Assembly (NCBI RefSeq): GCF_900100605.1
Contig: NZ_FNCN01000004.1
Location: forward strand, 186,001 to 250,000
DNA from: Sinosporangium album
Lineage (GTDB): Bacteria > Actinomycetota > Actinomycetes > Streptosporangiales > Streptosporangiaceae
Direction of reading: 5' to 3'
DNA: 64,000 nt
Shown here: piece by piece, positions 10,770 through 20,839 of the stretch
Layout of the letters: each line of letters opens with the position of its first letter
Numbering within the stretch: the stretch's first letter is position 1
The notes under the pieces: model-generated
Told to the model about the DNA's origin: nothing
The model's input: only the letters and a program-made list of their open reading frames with translations
The model's database searches: none
Translations under genes and position numbers: made by a program

Positions 10770-11432
10770 ATGGGCTGGCTGTTCGGCACCACAACCACGA
10801 TGGTCTCGGCCGACGAGGCACTCCCCGGCCGCGACACCGCCGTGGCCGTCGCCGAGCGCCACGCCGTCCTCGACGCCCCACTGGCTCCGCCGTACCCCGA
10901 AGGCTCCCAGGTCGCCGACTTCGCCCTCGGCTGCTTCTGGGGCGCCGAACGCAAGTTCTGGCAGACCCCCGGCGTCATCACCACCGCCGTCGGCTACCAG
11001 GGCGGCTACACGACCAACCCCACCTACGAGGAAGTCTGCACCGGCCGAACCGGCCACGCCGAAGTCGTCCGCGTCGTCTACGACCCCGCCAAGACCACCT
11101 ACAACGCCCTGCTGAAGGTCTTCTGGGAAGCCCACGACCCCACCCAGGGCATGCGCCAAGGCAACGACGTCGGCACGCAGTACCGCTCCGCCGTCTACAC
11201 CCACACCCCCGACCAGGAAAAAGCCGCCCTCGCCTCCCGCGACGCCTATCAGGCCGTCCTCACCGCCGCCGGCTACCCCGCCATCACCACCGAGCTCGCC
11301 CCGGCCCCCACGTTCTACTTTGCCGAGGACTACCACCAGCAGTACTTGTTCAAGAACCCCGACGGCTACTGCGGCATCGGCGGAACCGGCATGTCCTGCC
11401 CGATCGGCGTAACCCCCGCCGGCGACGCGTAG
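10770..11432 (+). CDS. msrA: peptide-methionine (S)-S-oxide reductase
   Basis: Repairs methionine S-sulfoxide in proteins. The catalytic motif [10 protein letters not shown] is present with the nucleophilic cysteine, and conserved pieces [24 protein letters not shown] and [15 protein letters not shown] follow. The length is 220 residues. ATG 10770 is preferred because GGAGG at 10760-10764 precedes it by 5 bp and it gives the usual actinobacterial N-terminus (MGWLFG...EALPGRD). An upstream in-frame ATG at 10731 would add 13 residues. A resolving cysteine is visible near the C-terminus (GTGMSCP). Confidence 0.94.
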   Translation: MGWLFGTTTTMVSADEALPGRDTAVAVAERHAVLDAPLAPPYPEGSQVADFALGCFWGAERKFWQTPGVITTAVGYQGGYTTNPTYEEVCTGRTGHAEVVRVVYDPAKTTYNALLKVFWEAHDPTQGMRQGNDVGTQYRSAVYTHTPDQEKAALASRDAYQAVLTAAGYPAITTELAPAPTFYFAEDYHQQYLFKNPDGYCGIGGTGMSCPIGVTPAGDA

Positions 11433-11668
11433 GCATGCGGTTGTTCCAACGTCTGGCTCTTGGTCGTCGGCTCAGCCGATCGATCGAGGGCCGGAGTCGT
11501 TTTCAGCGACAAGCTAGATTCGCGCCTTCAAGGAGCTCGATCGCCCGATAGCCCGACCCGATGGAAATCCTGGCGACGTCACCCGGTTCGCGGATCGTCC
11601 ACGGTCGTGATCCAACAGTGCACGCACGATCTTTGCGCACTTTGCTGAAGCCAGGATCCGCCTTTTGC

Positions 11669-11682
11669 TACTACGAGTAGTA
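11669..11682. promoter_or_regulatory. perfect palindrome before the vapBC-like pair, candidate operator
   Basis: TACTACGAGTAGTA is a perfect inverted repeat (6-bp arms, 2-bp centre) ending 11 bp before the antitoxin start. TAGTAA inside and beside it could be the -10 element, so antitoxin binding would block transcription. Autoregulation through such sites is known for VapBC families. The assignment here is inference from position and symmetry. Confidence 0.45.
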
Positions 11683-11693
11683 AACTGACTTCT

Positions 11694-12005
11694 ATGAGCA
11701 TGCCTGAGCGGGAATTCGCCCCGGGTAACGGGCCGGCGGCCAAGGTCAGCGTGTCCCTGAGGGCGGGCAACATCCGCGCTGTCCGAGAGCGGGTTGGAGC
11801 GCGCGGATTCTCCGCCTACGTTGATGCCGCGGTGGAGCGTCAGATCGAGCGGGATCTCTTGGAAGAGGCCCTACAGGCCAACGAGGCCGTTTCCGGGCCG
11901 ATCCCGCAGTCTTTGCGTGACGAGGCGGCGGAGCTGTTCCGCCACGTCAGGTCGGCACCTGAGCTCCAGGAAGAGGACGGATGGCGCGCACACGAAGCAG
12001 GCTGA
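11694..12005 (+). CDS. antitoxin of a VapBC-like toxin-antitoxin pair
   Basis: Protein of 103 residues with an N-terminal strand plus helices of ribbon-helix-helix type (KVSVSLRAGNIRAVRERVG, then GFSAYVDAAVERQIERD) and a charged C-terminal tail expected to wrap the toxin. It overlaps the following PIN-domain gene by 25 bp, the usual antitoxin-toxin layout. A perfect palindrome lies directly upstream. The exact antitoxin family is not certain. No ribosome-binding site is obvious before ATG 11694, so the message may be nearly leaderless. Confidence 0.75.
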   Translation: MSMPEREFAPGNGPAAKVSVSLRAGNIRAVRERVGARGFSAYVDAAVERQIERDLLEEALQANEAVSGPIPQSLRDEAAELFRHVRSAPELQEEDGWRAHEAG

Positions 12006-12397
12006 GCACGGGCACTGTGGTTCTCGACTGTGAGGGCCTCGTGAAGTGGTGCGAGGCAGACCAGCGTGTGACCGCATTCGTACGGGAGGCGCAGGATAAC
12101 GACTTTCGGGTTGTGGTCAGCGCGATGACACCGATCGAGGCGCAAGGCGTTCGCGTCAAAAGCGATCGCCTCAGGTGGTACCTGTCCCGGCTGAAGATCG
12201 AACCTGTGACCGAGGACATCGCGTCACGGGCGATCGAGCTTCTTCGAGGCGCCCGCCTGCATGGTCACAAGTACGCCATCGACGCCGTGGTCGCGGCTAC
12301 CGCGCTGCGCTCGGTGCGCCCGGTCATCGTTCTGACATCCGATGAGGACGACATGAGCAAGCTGTGCGGGAAAGCCGTGCAGGTGGTCCCCGTCTGA
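11981..12397 (+). CDS. PIN-domain ribonuclease toxin, VapC-like
   Basis: Small PIN-domain protein (138 residues), a predicted Mg-dependent RNase toxin. The acidic active-site residues can be placed: Asp in VVLDCEGLVKW, Glu in AMTPIEAQGV, Asp in KYAIDAVVAATALR, and Asp in LTSDEDDMSKL. The first ten residues lie in the overlap with the antitoxin gene, so an internal start slightly downstream is possible. It is complete, with no sign of inactivation. RNA target unknown. Confidence 0.8.
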   Translation: MARTRSRLSTGTVVLDCEGLVKWCEADQRVTAFVREAQDNDFRVVVSAMTPIEAQGVRVKSDRLRWYLSRLKIEPVTEDIASRAIELLRGARLHGHKYAIDAVVAATALRSVRPVIVLTSDEDDMSKLCGKAVQVVPV

Positions 12398-12596
12398 GTT
12401 CTGCGGCCATCCGGACGTGTCGGCCGCCGTCCTCGGCGTACACGGTGATTGCGAGCATGTCGACCATGCTGGCATGATTCGCGGGGCCGCTGATGAGCAC
12501 AGGGCGGATCTGTGGGGGAACCGATTCACAGTGCTCACCGCCTCCGGCACACGTGGGACAAGCCGATCGTGAAGACAACGGGGAGATCCTCGATTA
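12398..12596. other. interval without a convincing gene
   Basis: Between the VapC-like gene and the PIN-like remnant there is no complete gene. On the minus strand a stretch around 12400-12578 reads like protein (VLISGPANHASMVDMLAITVY) but has no good start or partner, and it overlaps the toxin 3' end. I regard it as possible debris of another gene. Confidence 0.4.
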
Positions 12597-12869
12597 TCAG
12601 GACGTGGACGAGGCGAGAGTCTTGTGATCTGGCTGGCAGGGGGAGCCGGATGACATACCCGATGTGGCCCGCCGACTTCGTGGCCTCGCGAGCCTCCTCG
12701 GATATTCATCGGCGTACTTGTCGACCTCCCTTACCACAATAGGTGTGGTGAACAGCCTGGAGACGTTGGCTCCGAGCACGTCGAGGCGATCGGCTTTGGC
12801 GAAGTGATGAATGACCATGGCGTCGGCTATGAGCGAGGGAAGAGGTTCTCCCATGCCGGCCACGCTCAT
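12597..12869 (-). pseudogene. PIN-like domain fragment, partner of the ImmA-like gene
   Basis: ATG 12869 overlaps the ImmA-like stop by 4 bp, and the first 55 residues look like a PIN-type fold (LIADAMVIHHFAKADRLDVLG, then TPIVVREVDKYADEYP). After about residue 58 the sequence turns into Arg/Ser-rich text without family character and stops at 90 residues, short for a PIN-like protein. A frameshift or deletion near 12690 is likely. ImmA/IrrE genes are often followed by such a PIN-like gene, so this was probably a two-gene module. Confidence 0.45.
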
Positions 12870-13426
12870 GGGGCATCGTCCTCTTCGAGCCGGGGAGGCA
12901 GATCCGATGTGCTCTCAAGCTGCCCGTGCATCAGCTCCAGTGCCCGCTTGCTGGTGATCCGTCCTTGTCGGTACGCCGTCATCACGGCATGCGCGAAACT
13001 AGGGGGTACGCGGATGGCGTTGAGGTCTGGCTGAGGTGTCCAACCAAGAGAGTCTCTGAACTCCGCGTGTGTCGGTAGACATCCTCGAAGCTCTCTCTCT
13101 TCTGGCGGAGTTATCAGCTCAGCATTCCGAGCCTGGCGGAGAGCGAGAGTCCACGAAGTCCGGTACTCGGCCGCGAGTTTGACGAGGATCGATCGGCTTG
13201 TCGCCTTCGCTTCGCCAGCTCGGCGAACGGCTTCCACGGGCAGTAGGAGCTCTGCGGCAAAGGCTTCTACCAGCGCTTCGCGTTCTGCCCGCGATGCGCT
13301 GACTCCTATGTCGGACGAATATTCGTCACCCAGTACCAGGTGCCCGAGTTCGTGAGCCGCCGTGCTGCGCCGTCGGCCAGGGGCGTCATGGAGGCTCACT
13401 ACGGCTGCTGCTACGTCACCGTCCAC
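12866..13426 (-). CDS. ImmA/IrrE family metallo-endopeptidase, probably N-terminally truncated
   Basis: Zinc peptidase domain with the HExxH motif (STAAHELGHLVLGDEYSSDIGV) followed by the family's helical part (ALVEAFAAELLLPVEAVR). Relatives cleave repressors or antitoxins, and often carry an N-terminal extension of 100 residues or more. Here GTG 13426 lies only about 20 residues before HExxH, and the frame upstream runs into a stop at 13484-13486, so the N-terminal part is missing. About 200 bp separate it from katG, too little for the lost region. It is paired with a broken PIN-like gene, so the module is probably decaying. Confidence 0.7.
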   Translation of the reverse strand: MDGDVAAAVVSLHDAPGRRRSTAAHELGHLVLGDEYSSDIGVSASRAEREALVEAFAAELLLPVEAVRRAGEAKATSRSILVKLAAEYRTSWTLALRQARNAELITPPEERELRGCLPTHAEFRDSLGWTPQPDLNAIRVPPSFAHAVMTAYRQGRITSKRALELMHGQLESTSDLPPRLEEDDAP

Positions 13427-13616
13427 AGCTGAGGCTCCATCACCGGGAAGTTCCTTTGCCGAAGCGATGAGGCGAGTCGATAGTCACGTAGTCATAGAGA
13501 CGCTTACGTCAATCTTTAGTGGGCGTCTGATCTGGGACGTACAAGGCTGAAGACGCCCAATGTGCAGTTGTCCTGTTTCTCCTCGCGGGCATCCACGCAC
13601 GATCGTGGAATCGAGA

Positions 13617-13652
13617 ACGTCCAGGTCGGCCCACTCGGGCCGACCTGGACGT
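13617..13652. terminator. strong hairpin behind katG
   Basis: A 16-bp perfect inverted repeat (arms 13617-13632 and 13637-13652) with a 4-base loop ACTC lies just downstream of the katG stop on the minus strand. No T-run follows, which is common for actinobacterial terminators. It should end katG transcription before the ImmA-like remnant. Confidence 0.8.
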
Positions 13653-13658
13653 CGTTGG

Positions 13659-15902
<2,244 letters not shown>

Positions 15903-15920
15903 CTAAGCGGCCCACGGTGC

Positions 15921-16358
15921 TCAGGAGCTGCGGGCGGTGGAACAGTTGGGGCACAGGCCCCAGTAGATGACCTCGGCTTCGTCGATAGAGAAGCCGTGGT
16001 CGTCGGCCGCGGTCAGGCAGGGAGCCTTCCCGACGGCGCAGTCAACGTCGACAACGGCACCGCATGACCGGCACACCAGGTGGTGATGGTTGTCACCGAC
16101 GCGTCCCTCGTAGAGGGCCGGGCTGCCGGGCGGTTCGATCCGCCGTACGAGCCTCGCCGCGGTGAGCGCGTGGAGGGCCTCGTACACGGCTTGAAGTGAG
16201 ATGTGGCCTACGCGGTCGCGCACCCCCGAGGCGATCGCCTCCACATCAAGGTGGTCACCTTCTCGAACGGTTTCGAGCAGTGCGACGCGCGCGGCCGTCA
16301 CTCGCAGGCCTGCACCGCGCAGCTCCTCTGCGGTTGTCGGAGTCTGGGATGCGGTCAT
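15921..16358 (-). CDS. furA: Fur family transcriptional regulator (peroxide-responsive FurA/CatR type)
   Basis: DNA-binding metalloregulator of 145 residues. It has the winged-helix domain (LRVTAARVALLETVREG, GHISLQAVYEALHALTAARLVRRI), the regulatory histidine cluster GDNHHHLVC, and structural zinc pairs CRSCG and CPNC. Position directly before katG shows that it controls the catalase-peroxidase, as FurA/CatR does in other actinobacteria. ATG 16358 gives the conventional start; GTG/ATG codons farther up (to 16382) add only an atypical leader. No ribosome-binding site is evident, so a leaderless message is plausible. Confidence 0.92.
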   Translation of the reverse strand: MTASQTPTTAEELRGAGLRVTAARVALLETVREGDHLDVEAIASGVRDRVGHISLQAVYEALHALTAARLVRRIEPPGSPALYEGRVGDNHHHLVCRSCGAVVDVDCAVGKAPCLTAADDHGFSIDEAEVIYWGLCPNCSTARSS

Positions 16359-16667
16359 GGGACTAAAGGTACTCAAAAACACGAACTATGCAAAATAACG
16401 AATGATCCAAGTCTAGGCCTCAAGTGGCGTCGTCGTCCGGTTAGCGCGCTTCGGCGTGTCTTGGTGGCGGCGCGGGTCACGCGGGTCACGAGTGCGTGAG
16501 ATCGATGATCAAGGGAAACGGTCCCGTGTGAGGGCGGGGACCGCAGGTGGCAGTTCGGCCTCCTGCAGTGGTCACCTCTGAGGATCGCCGTCTGTGAGTG
16601 CGAACATGCGCTGACTGTGACTTTTCGCCTGTTGTGGGTGATGGCTTGGCGCGGGCCTTGCGAGGGG
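16359..16667. other. intergenic region upstream of furA
   Basis: The first 45 bp next to furA (to about 16405) are strikingly AT-rich for this genome and include TTATTTTGCATAG on the furA strand. This is the expected place for the furA promoter and its own FurA box, but I could not define a clear inverted repeat. The rest, up to the SUKH gene stop, shows no gene. Confidence 0.4.
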
Positions 16668-17399
16668 TCAGCGGGGGCCGGGGGCGATGAGGGGGTTGGC
16701 GGGGTCGGTCGGGGCGGGGTGCTGGTCGAGATCGAGGTCGGCGTAGAGGTCGTGGCCGTCGGCCCAGCGGTTGAGCCAGTCCCGCAGGGTGGGGATGGTG
16801 AGGTGGATGCCCTGCGCGGGGTCGTCATCGGGGTCGTCGCAGGCGTCGGCGTCCCAGAGGTGGACGGGGTTGCCCGGTTCGGTGAGGGAGACGTACCAGT
16901 AGACCGAGCAGCCGGCGGCGACGAGGGGGAGCCCGAGGGTGTCGTAGGTCGTCGGCCACGTGGCGCTGCCGTACGCCCGGTGGCCGTGGGGTGGGATGCC
17001 GAGAATGTCGTAGGAGGGGCCGAATCCGCCGTTGCTCACCTCGGTATAGATCCTCCGGAGGAGTTCGGGGAGTTTGTGGTTGATGTGTCGCTCGTAGGTG
17101 TCGACCTCCGCGGGTGAGGCGGGGGCGTACGGAGGCTCGTGGGGGGCGTCCCGGAAGTACGCGAGGGCGGCCGGGGCTCCGGCGTCCACGATGGCGTCCT
17201 TCAGGTGGTCGGGGGCGTCCGGGGGCCACTCCGACGGGTCGGAGTCGTCGGTGCGGACTCGGTAAGAGGTGGCGTATGCGGTGATGGCATCGCCGTACTC
17301 GCTTTTGAGCCAATTCAGGGGCACGTAGACGGTGTCGTGGCGGCGGGCGGGGTCCCAGGCTCGGCGCCGAAGACGTTCGATCAGGTCATTGTCCGACAT
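16668..17399 (-). CDS. SMI1/KNR4 (SUKH) family protein
   Basis: Predicted cytoplasmic protein of 243 residues from the SUKH superfamily, whose bacterial members are often immunity proteins of toxin systems. The family core is visible from about residue 85: SPAEVDTYERHINHKLPELLRRIYTEVSNGGFGP, followed by GIPPHG and the Trp-rich strand YWYVSLTEPGNPVHLW. ATG 17399 (MSDNDLIERLRRRAWDP) is chosen because the upstream in-frame extension looks non-coding. No toxin gene is adjacent, so its role is open. Confidence 0.72.
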   Translation of the reverse strand: MSDNDLIERLRRRAWDPARRHDTVYVPLNWLKSEYGDAITAYATSYRVRTDDSDPSEWPPDAPDHLKDAIVDAGAPAALAYFRDAPHEPPYAPASPAEVDTYERHINHKLPELLRRIYTEVSNGGFGPSYDILGIPPHGHRAYGSATWPTTYDTLGLPLVAAGCSVYWYVSLTEPGNPVHLWDADACDDPDDDPAQGIHLTIPTLRDWLNRWADGHDLYADLDLDQHPAPTDPANPLIAPGPR

Positions 17400-17687
17400 G
17401 TGGGACAGGATGCCAGGGGCACCGTACAGGCAGGTAAGCGTGGGATGACGTGTTGCGTACGGCACTGCCGGGCGCCGATGAAATCGGCGTGGAGCTGGGA
17501 ATTCTGTCAAGTTTGTTATGTGTAAATGTTGATATGTGTGGAGGTGTGTCGGTGGCGGACTGTTCCCAGCTCAGTGCCACCGTGAGTGGCCGGGATTGGC
17601 GCCCTGAGGTTTCCAGGTCTGAAACCAGCCGATGTCAAAAGGTGCAATCACCATGTACGACAGTAAAGATTGATCTAACCTCTAAAA

Positions 17688-18092
17688 ATGGATAGCGCCA
17701 GTCAAGGGGCGGCCGACCTGCTGACCGGGCTCGGGCAGGCCGCCGTGCGATTCGGGAACGTAGGCCGGGCTGTTCACCAGGCCCATCAGCCGTTCGTTCG
17801 CTGGGAGCCCTTCAGCCGGTTGTCGAGATCCGGTGTGGCCACGGGCATGGTCTTCGTCCTGCCGGATGGGCGCGAGGTGTGCTTCGAGGTCGGGGTCGCC
17901 ATGGACGGCCAGGGGTTCCGGGTGCGGGGCGAGGTCTCCGACGAGGGGGAGCGGCTCGTGGAGCTGCCCGTTTCCGACACCGCGAACGTCCGCGAATGCC
18001 TGGTGGTGCTGCGTGCTTATGTGGGCGAGGTGACGGGTCCCGCCCGGCGGATCCTCGACGAGCGGATGGCGGCGCTGCACGAGCCGGACTGA
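17688..18092 (+). CDS. hypothetical protein
   Basis: Protein of 134 residues with no family I recognise. It is predicted alpha/beta: a central segment of alternating strands (TGMVFVLPDGREVCFEVGVAMDG, then FRVRGEVSDEGERLVELPVSD) followed by a helical C-terminus (PARRILDERMAALHEPD). There is no signal peptide or membrane helix. ATG 17688 lies 8 bp after TCTAAC, which could be a -10 element, so translation may be leaderless. It is convergent with the DUF742 gene across a hairpin. Codon use is like its neighbours, supporting it as real. Confidence 0.65.
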   Translation: MDSASQGAADLLTGLGQAAVRFGNVGRAVHQAHQPFVRWEPFSRLSRSGVATGMVFVLPDGREVCFEVGVAMDGQGFRVRGEVSDEGERLVELPVSDTANVRECLVVLRAYVGEVTGPARRILDERMAALHEPD

Positions 18093-18162
18093 CCCGGAGC
18101 TGACGCCGACCGACGCCGCACTTCGCCGGCTCCAGCATCGCGGTCCTTCAGCATCGCGGTCC

Positions 18163-18191
18163 TCCGGCGTACAGGTCAGGTGTACGCCGGA
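18163..18191. terminator. bidirectional hairpin between convergent genes
   Basis: TCCGGCGTAC and GTACGCCGGA form a perfect 10-bp stem around a 9-base loop, placed between the stop of the plus-strand hypothetical gene (18092) and the stop of the DUF742 gene (18207). It probably terminates both. Just before it a 15-bp unit (CAGCATCGCGGTCCT) occurs twice in a row. Confidence 0.7.
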
Positions 18192-18206
18192 AACCCCTTC
18201 ACGTGG

Positions 18207-18575
18207 TCACAGGGCCTTGAGCCCCTGGAGTACTTCCCGCAGCAGCCCTTCCTGGGGCAGTTGGGCGACGGTGGCGGGCGGCCGGATGGAGACGAGGCCG
18301 CGTTCGCGCAGGTCGCCGAGGAGGACCTGCACCACGCGGAGGGGCAGCTTGGCCTCGGAGGCCACCTCCGCGATGGAGGAGGGCATGGAGCACGCCTTGA
18401 GCACCTGGATGTGCTCGGGGGCGAGGCCGACGGCCGGCGTGGCGTTGCCGGCGGCCGTACGGGTGACGATGGAGATCAGGTCGAAGCTTGCCCCCGTAGG
18501 CCGGGTGCGTCCGCGTGTCATCGTGTACGGGCGGATGATGGGACCCGCGTCGTGATCCATCCATCGTTCGCTCAC
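18207..18575 (-). CDS. DUF742 protein of a conservon (CvnC-like)
   Basis: DUF742 protein (122 residues) with a winged-helix-like fold: RPYTMTRGRTRPT at the N-terminus, LAPEHIQVLKACSMPSSIAEVASEAKLPLRVVQVLLGDL in the middle. In actinobacterial conservons it works with a sensor-kinase-like protein, a roadblock protein and a small GTPase. GTG 18575 overlaps the sensor gene's stop as GTGA with GGAGGA upstream, so the two are translationally coupled. No roadblock gene precedes it and no GTPase gene follows, which is unusual. Confidence 0.88.
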   Translation of the reverse strand: MSERWMDHDAGPIIRPYTMTRGRTRPTGASFDLISIVTRTAAGNATPAVGLAPEHIQVLKACSMPSSIAEVASEAKLPLRVVQVLLGDLRERGLVSIRPPATVAQLPQEGLLREVLQGLKAL

Positions 18576-20839
18576 GGGCCTGTTTCCTCCTCCGCGCGCC
18601 GCCATCCGGACTGGAACGTGCTCAGCAGGGTGCGGGAGGGGCCGTCGTCCGAGGTCGGCGACGCCACCTTTCCCGCGCCCGTTCCCGCGCCCTTTCCGGC
18701 ACCGTTGGCCACCCCGTTCCCGGCCGCGGCGTCGGCGGCCGAGTGGAGAGCGGGACCGGTGTCCGTGAGGACGGGCGCGAGCATGGTCGGCTCCACGTTG
18801 AGATGACGGACCTGCCCCCCATTTTTCCCATTCTGCCCAATTGGAGCGCTCCGAGTGGCGGTCTGGCCGTATCGGCCTTTGCCGTTCTTGCGCACCCGCT
18901 TGGGCAGGCCGTTCTCCAGCTCCGCGTCCTCCTCAGGGGCGGACGGCTCCTCCGCCACCACCAGCGGGCGGGCGATGAGCACGATCGCCGTGGTCCCGCC
19001 GTACGGCGAAGCCCGGAACGAAACGTGGACGCCGTGCCGCTGGGCGAGCCTGCCAACGACGAACAGGCCGAGCCGGTCGCTGTCGGCGAGGTCGAACTCG
19101 GGCGGTTCGGAGAGCCTGGCGTTGAGCCGATCGAGCTCCTGCTGGGTCATGCCGAGCCCGCGGTCCTCGATTTCGAGCACATAGCCCCGCGCGACGTCTT
19201 CACCGCGCACCTCGACCTGGGTGTGGGGCGGGGAGAAGATGGCGGCGTTCTCGACGAGTTCGGCGACCAGGTGGATGACGTCGGTGACGGCGTTGCCGAC
19301 GAGGGCGGGGCCCGGTGGCACGTTGATGGAGACCCTGAGGTAGTCCTCGACCTCCTCGACGGCCGCGCGCACGACGTCGAAGATCATGACGGGGTTGCGC
19401 CATCCGCGTCCGGGCACCGCGCCGGACAGGATGATCAGGCTTTCGGCGTGGCGGCGCATACGGGTGGTGAGGTGGTCGATGGCGAAGAGCTCGTCGAGGG
19501 TCTCCGGGTCGACCTCCTTGCGCTCCATGAACTCCAGCATCGAGAGCTGGCGGTGGAGCAGCGACTGGCTGCGCCGGGCGAGGTTGAGGAAGACCATGTT
19601 GACGCCCTTGCGCATCTCGGCCTGGCCGACGGCGGCGTCGACGGCGGTGTGCTGCACTGAGGCGAACGCCTCGGCGACGACCGCGATCTCCTCGGTGGTG
19701 CCGGTCTGGATGTCGGGCGCCTCGGCGGCGACGTCCACGTCTTCGCCTGTGCGGAGCCTGGTGACCAGGTTCGGCAGCCGCCGTTGGGCGAGGTCGAGGG
19801 CGGCGTTCTGCAGGCCGCTCAGCTCGGCGACCATCCTTCGGCCGAACCGGATCGAGATGAAGATCGAGGCGGCGACCGCGACGAGGCCGAGCCCGCCGGC
19901 GATGGCGATCTGCATGAGGACGGCCGTCGCGAGGGGGGTGGAGCGGTCCGTGATGACCTGGCCGCTCTCACCGCTGATGCGGTCGAAGGTGTCGGCGAGG
20001 TTCTTCGTGACGGCGTCCCAGGTGGCGGCCTCGCTCGGCAGTGGTTGGCCGGGGCGCACACTGGTGACGACGGCCCTCTCCACCTGCTCGAACTGCTGGT
20101 AGTCGCGTGAGCTCTGGACGCGCGAGTATGGCACGCGCAGCTCGTCGTCGAGCTGCCTGTAGCCCATCGAGTAGAGCATCGCTCGGTTGGTCACCATGTC
20201 ACGGAAGGCGGCGTGCTCTTCGGAGCTGATGCGGCCGGAGGTGAGGACGCCAGACAGGAGGGCGGCCTGCTGGCTGAGGAGCTCGCGGCTGAGTCCGATG
20301 AGGTTGGCGGCCCTGGTCTGGTCGACGAGGTCGATGTCGGGGGAGACCCGCATGCGGTCGTAGACCTGGAAGGCGGCGCCGATGATCGCGTTGTAGCCCT
20401 CAAGGCTCTGCATCCGGGTGAAGTTGTCGGTGTCGACGCGGGCCCTGAGGTCGGGCAGACGGTTGGTCTGCTGGATCAGCTCGTTCAGCCGGTGCCGCAT
20501 CTCCACAGGGGTCTCGGCCTGGATGCCGGTGGTCAGCGCCTTACGCTCAAGGTCCTTGAGGGCGATGGTGGTGGTGTTGCGCTGGCTGTCGAGGGCGGTG
20601 CGGTCGCCCACGTCGTCGCTGAGGAATATCAGTGAGAGCATGCGCTCGTGCTGGAGCGATGAGGTCACAGCGCGAACGGGGACGATGACGTTGTCGTAGA
20701 CGGTCTTGATCCTGAGCAGTTCCTGCCCACTCCGGATGGTGATCGTGGCCGCGAATCCCCAGATCGCCACCAGGGAGACGATCGGGATGAGGAGTAAGGC
20801 GGCGATTTTCACCCGGATGGGGCGTCTGCGACGGCCCAT
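18572..20839 (-). CDS. nitrate/nitrite-sensor-type histidine kinase (conservon CvnA-like)
   Basis: Membrane sensor of 755 residues: a TM helix at about 11-33, an extracytoplasmic NIT-type helical domain to about 300, a second TM helix near 308-330, a HAMP-like linker, and a C-terminal ATPase domain with N-box VAELVENAAIFSPPH, G1-box IEDRGLGMT and GLFVVGRLAQRHG. The dimerisation region (NLARRSQSLLHRQLSMLEFME) lacks a standard H-box, as in conservon kinases, so it may act through protein contacts rather than phosphotransfer. The tail is Gly/Ala/Lys-rich. ATG 20839 follows GAGG at good spacing. DUF742 is downstream; no response regulator is near. Confidence 0.9.
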   Translation of the reverse strand: MGRRRRPIRVKIAALLLIPIVSLVAIWGFAATITIRSGQELLRIKTVYDNVIVPVRAVTSSLQHERMLSLIFLSDDVGDRTALDSQRNTTTIALKDLERKALTTGIQAETPVEMRHRLNELIQQTNRLPDLRARVDTDNFTRMQSLEGYNAIIGAAFQVYDRMRVSPDIDLVDQTRAANLIGLSRELLSQQAALLSGVLTSGRISSEEHAAFRDMVTNRAMLYSMGYRQLDDELRVPYSRVQSSRDYQQFEQVERAVVTSVRPGQPLPSEAATWDAVTKNLADTFDRISGESGQVITDRSTPLATAVLMQIAIAGGLGLVAVAASIFISIRFGRRMVAELSGLQNAALDLAQRRLPNLVTRLRTGEDVDVAAEAPDIQTGTTEEIAVVAEAFASVQHTAVDAAVGQAEMRKGVNMVFLNLARRSQSLLHRQLSMLEFMERKEVDPETLDELFAIDHLTTRMRRHAESLIILSGAVPGRGWRNPVMIFDVVRAAVEEVEDYLRVSINVPPGPALVGNAVTDVIHLVAELVENAAIFSPPHTQVEVRGEDVARGYVLEIEDRGLGMTQQELDRLNARLSEPPEFDLADSDRLGLFVVGRLAQRHGVHVSFRASPYGGTTAIVLIARPLVVAEEPSAPEEDAELENGLPKRVRKNGKGRYGQTATRSAPIGQNGKNGGQVRHLNVEPTMLAPVLTDTGPALHSAADAAAGNGVANGAGKGAGTGAGKVASPTSDDGPSRTLLSTFQSGWRRAEEETGP

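Noticed and set aside
11433-11693. Small open frame after msrA (11460-11648)
   Set aside because: Ser/Arg-rich text without a ribosome-binding site or family features; treated as non-coding.
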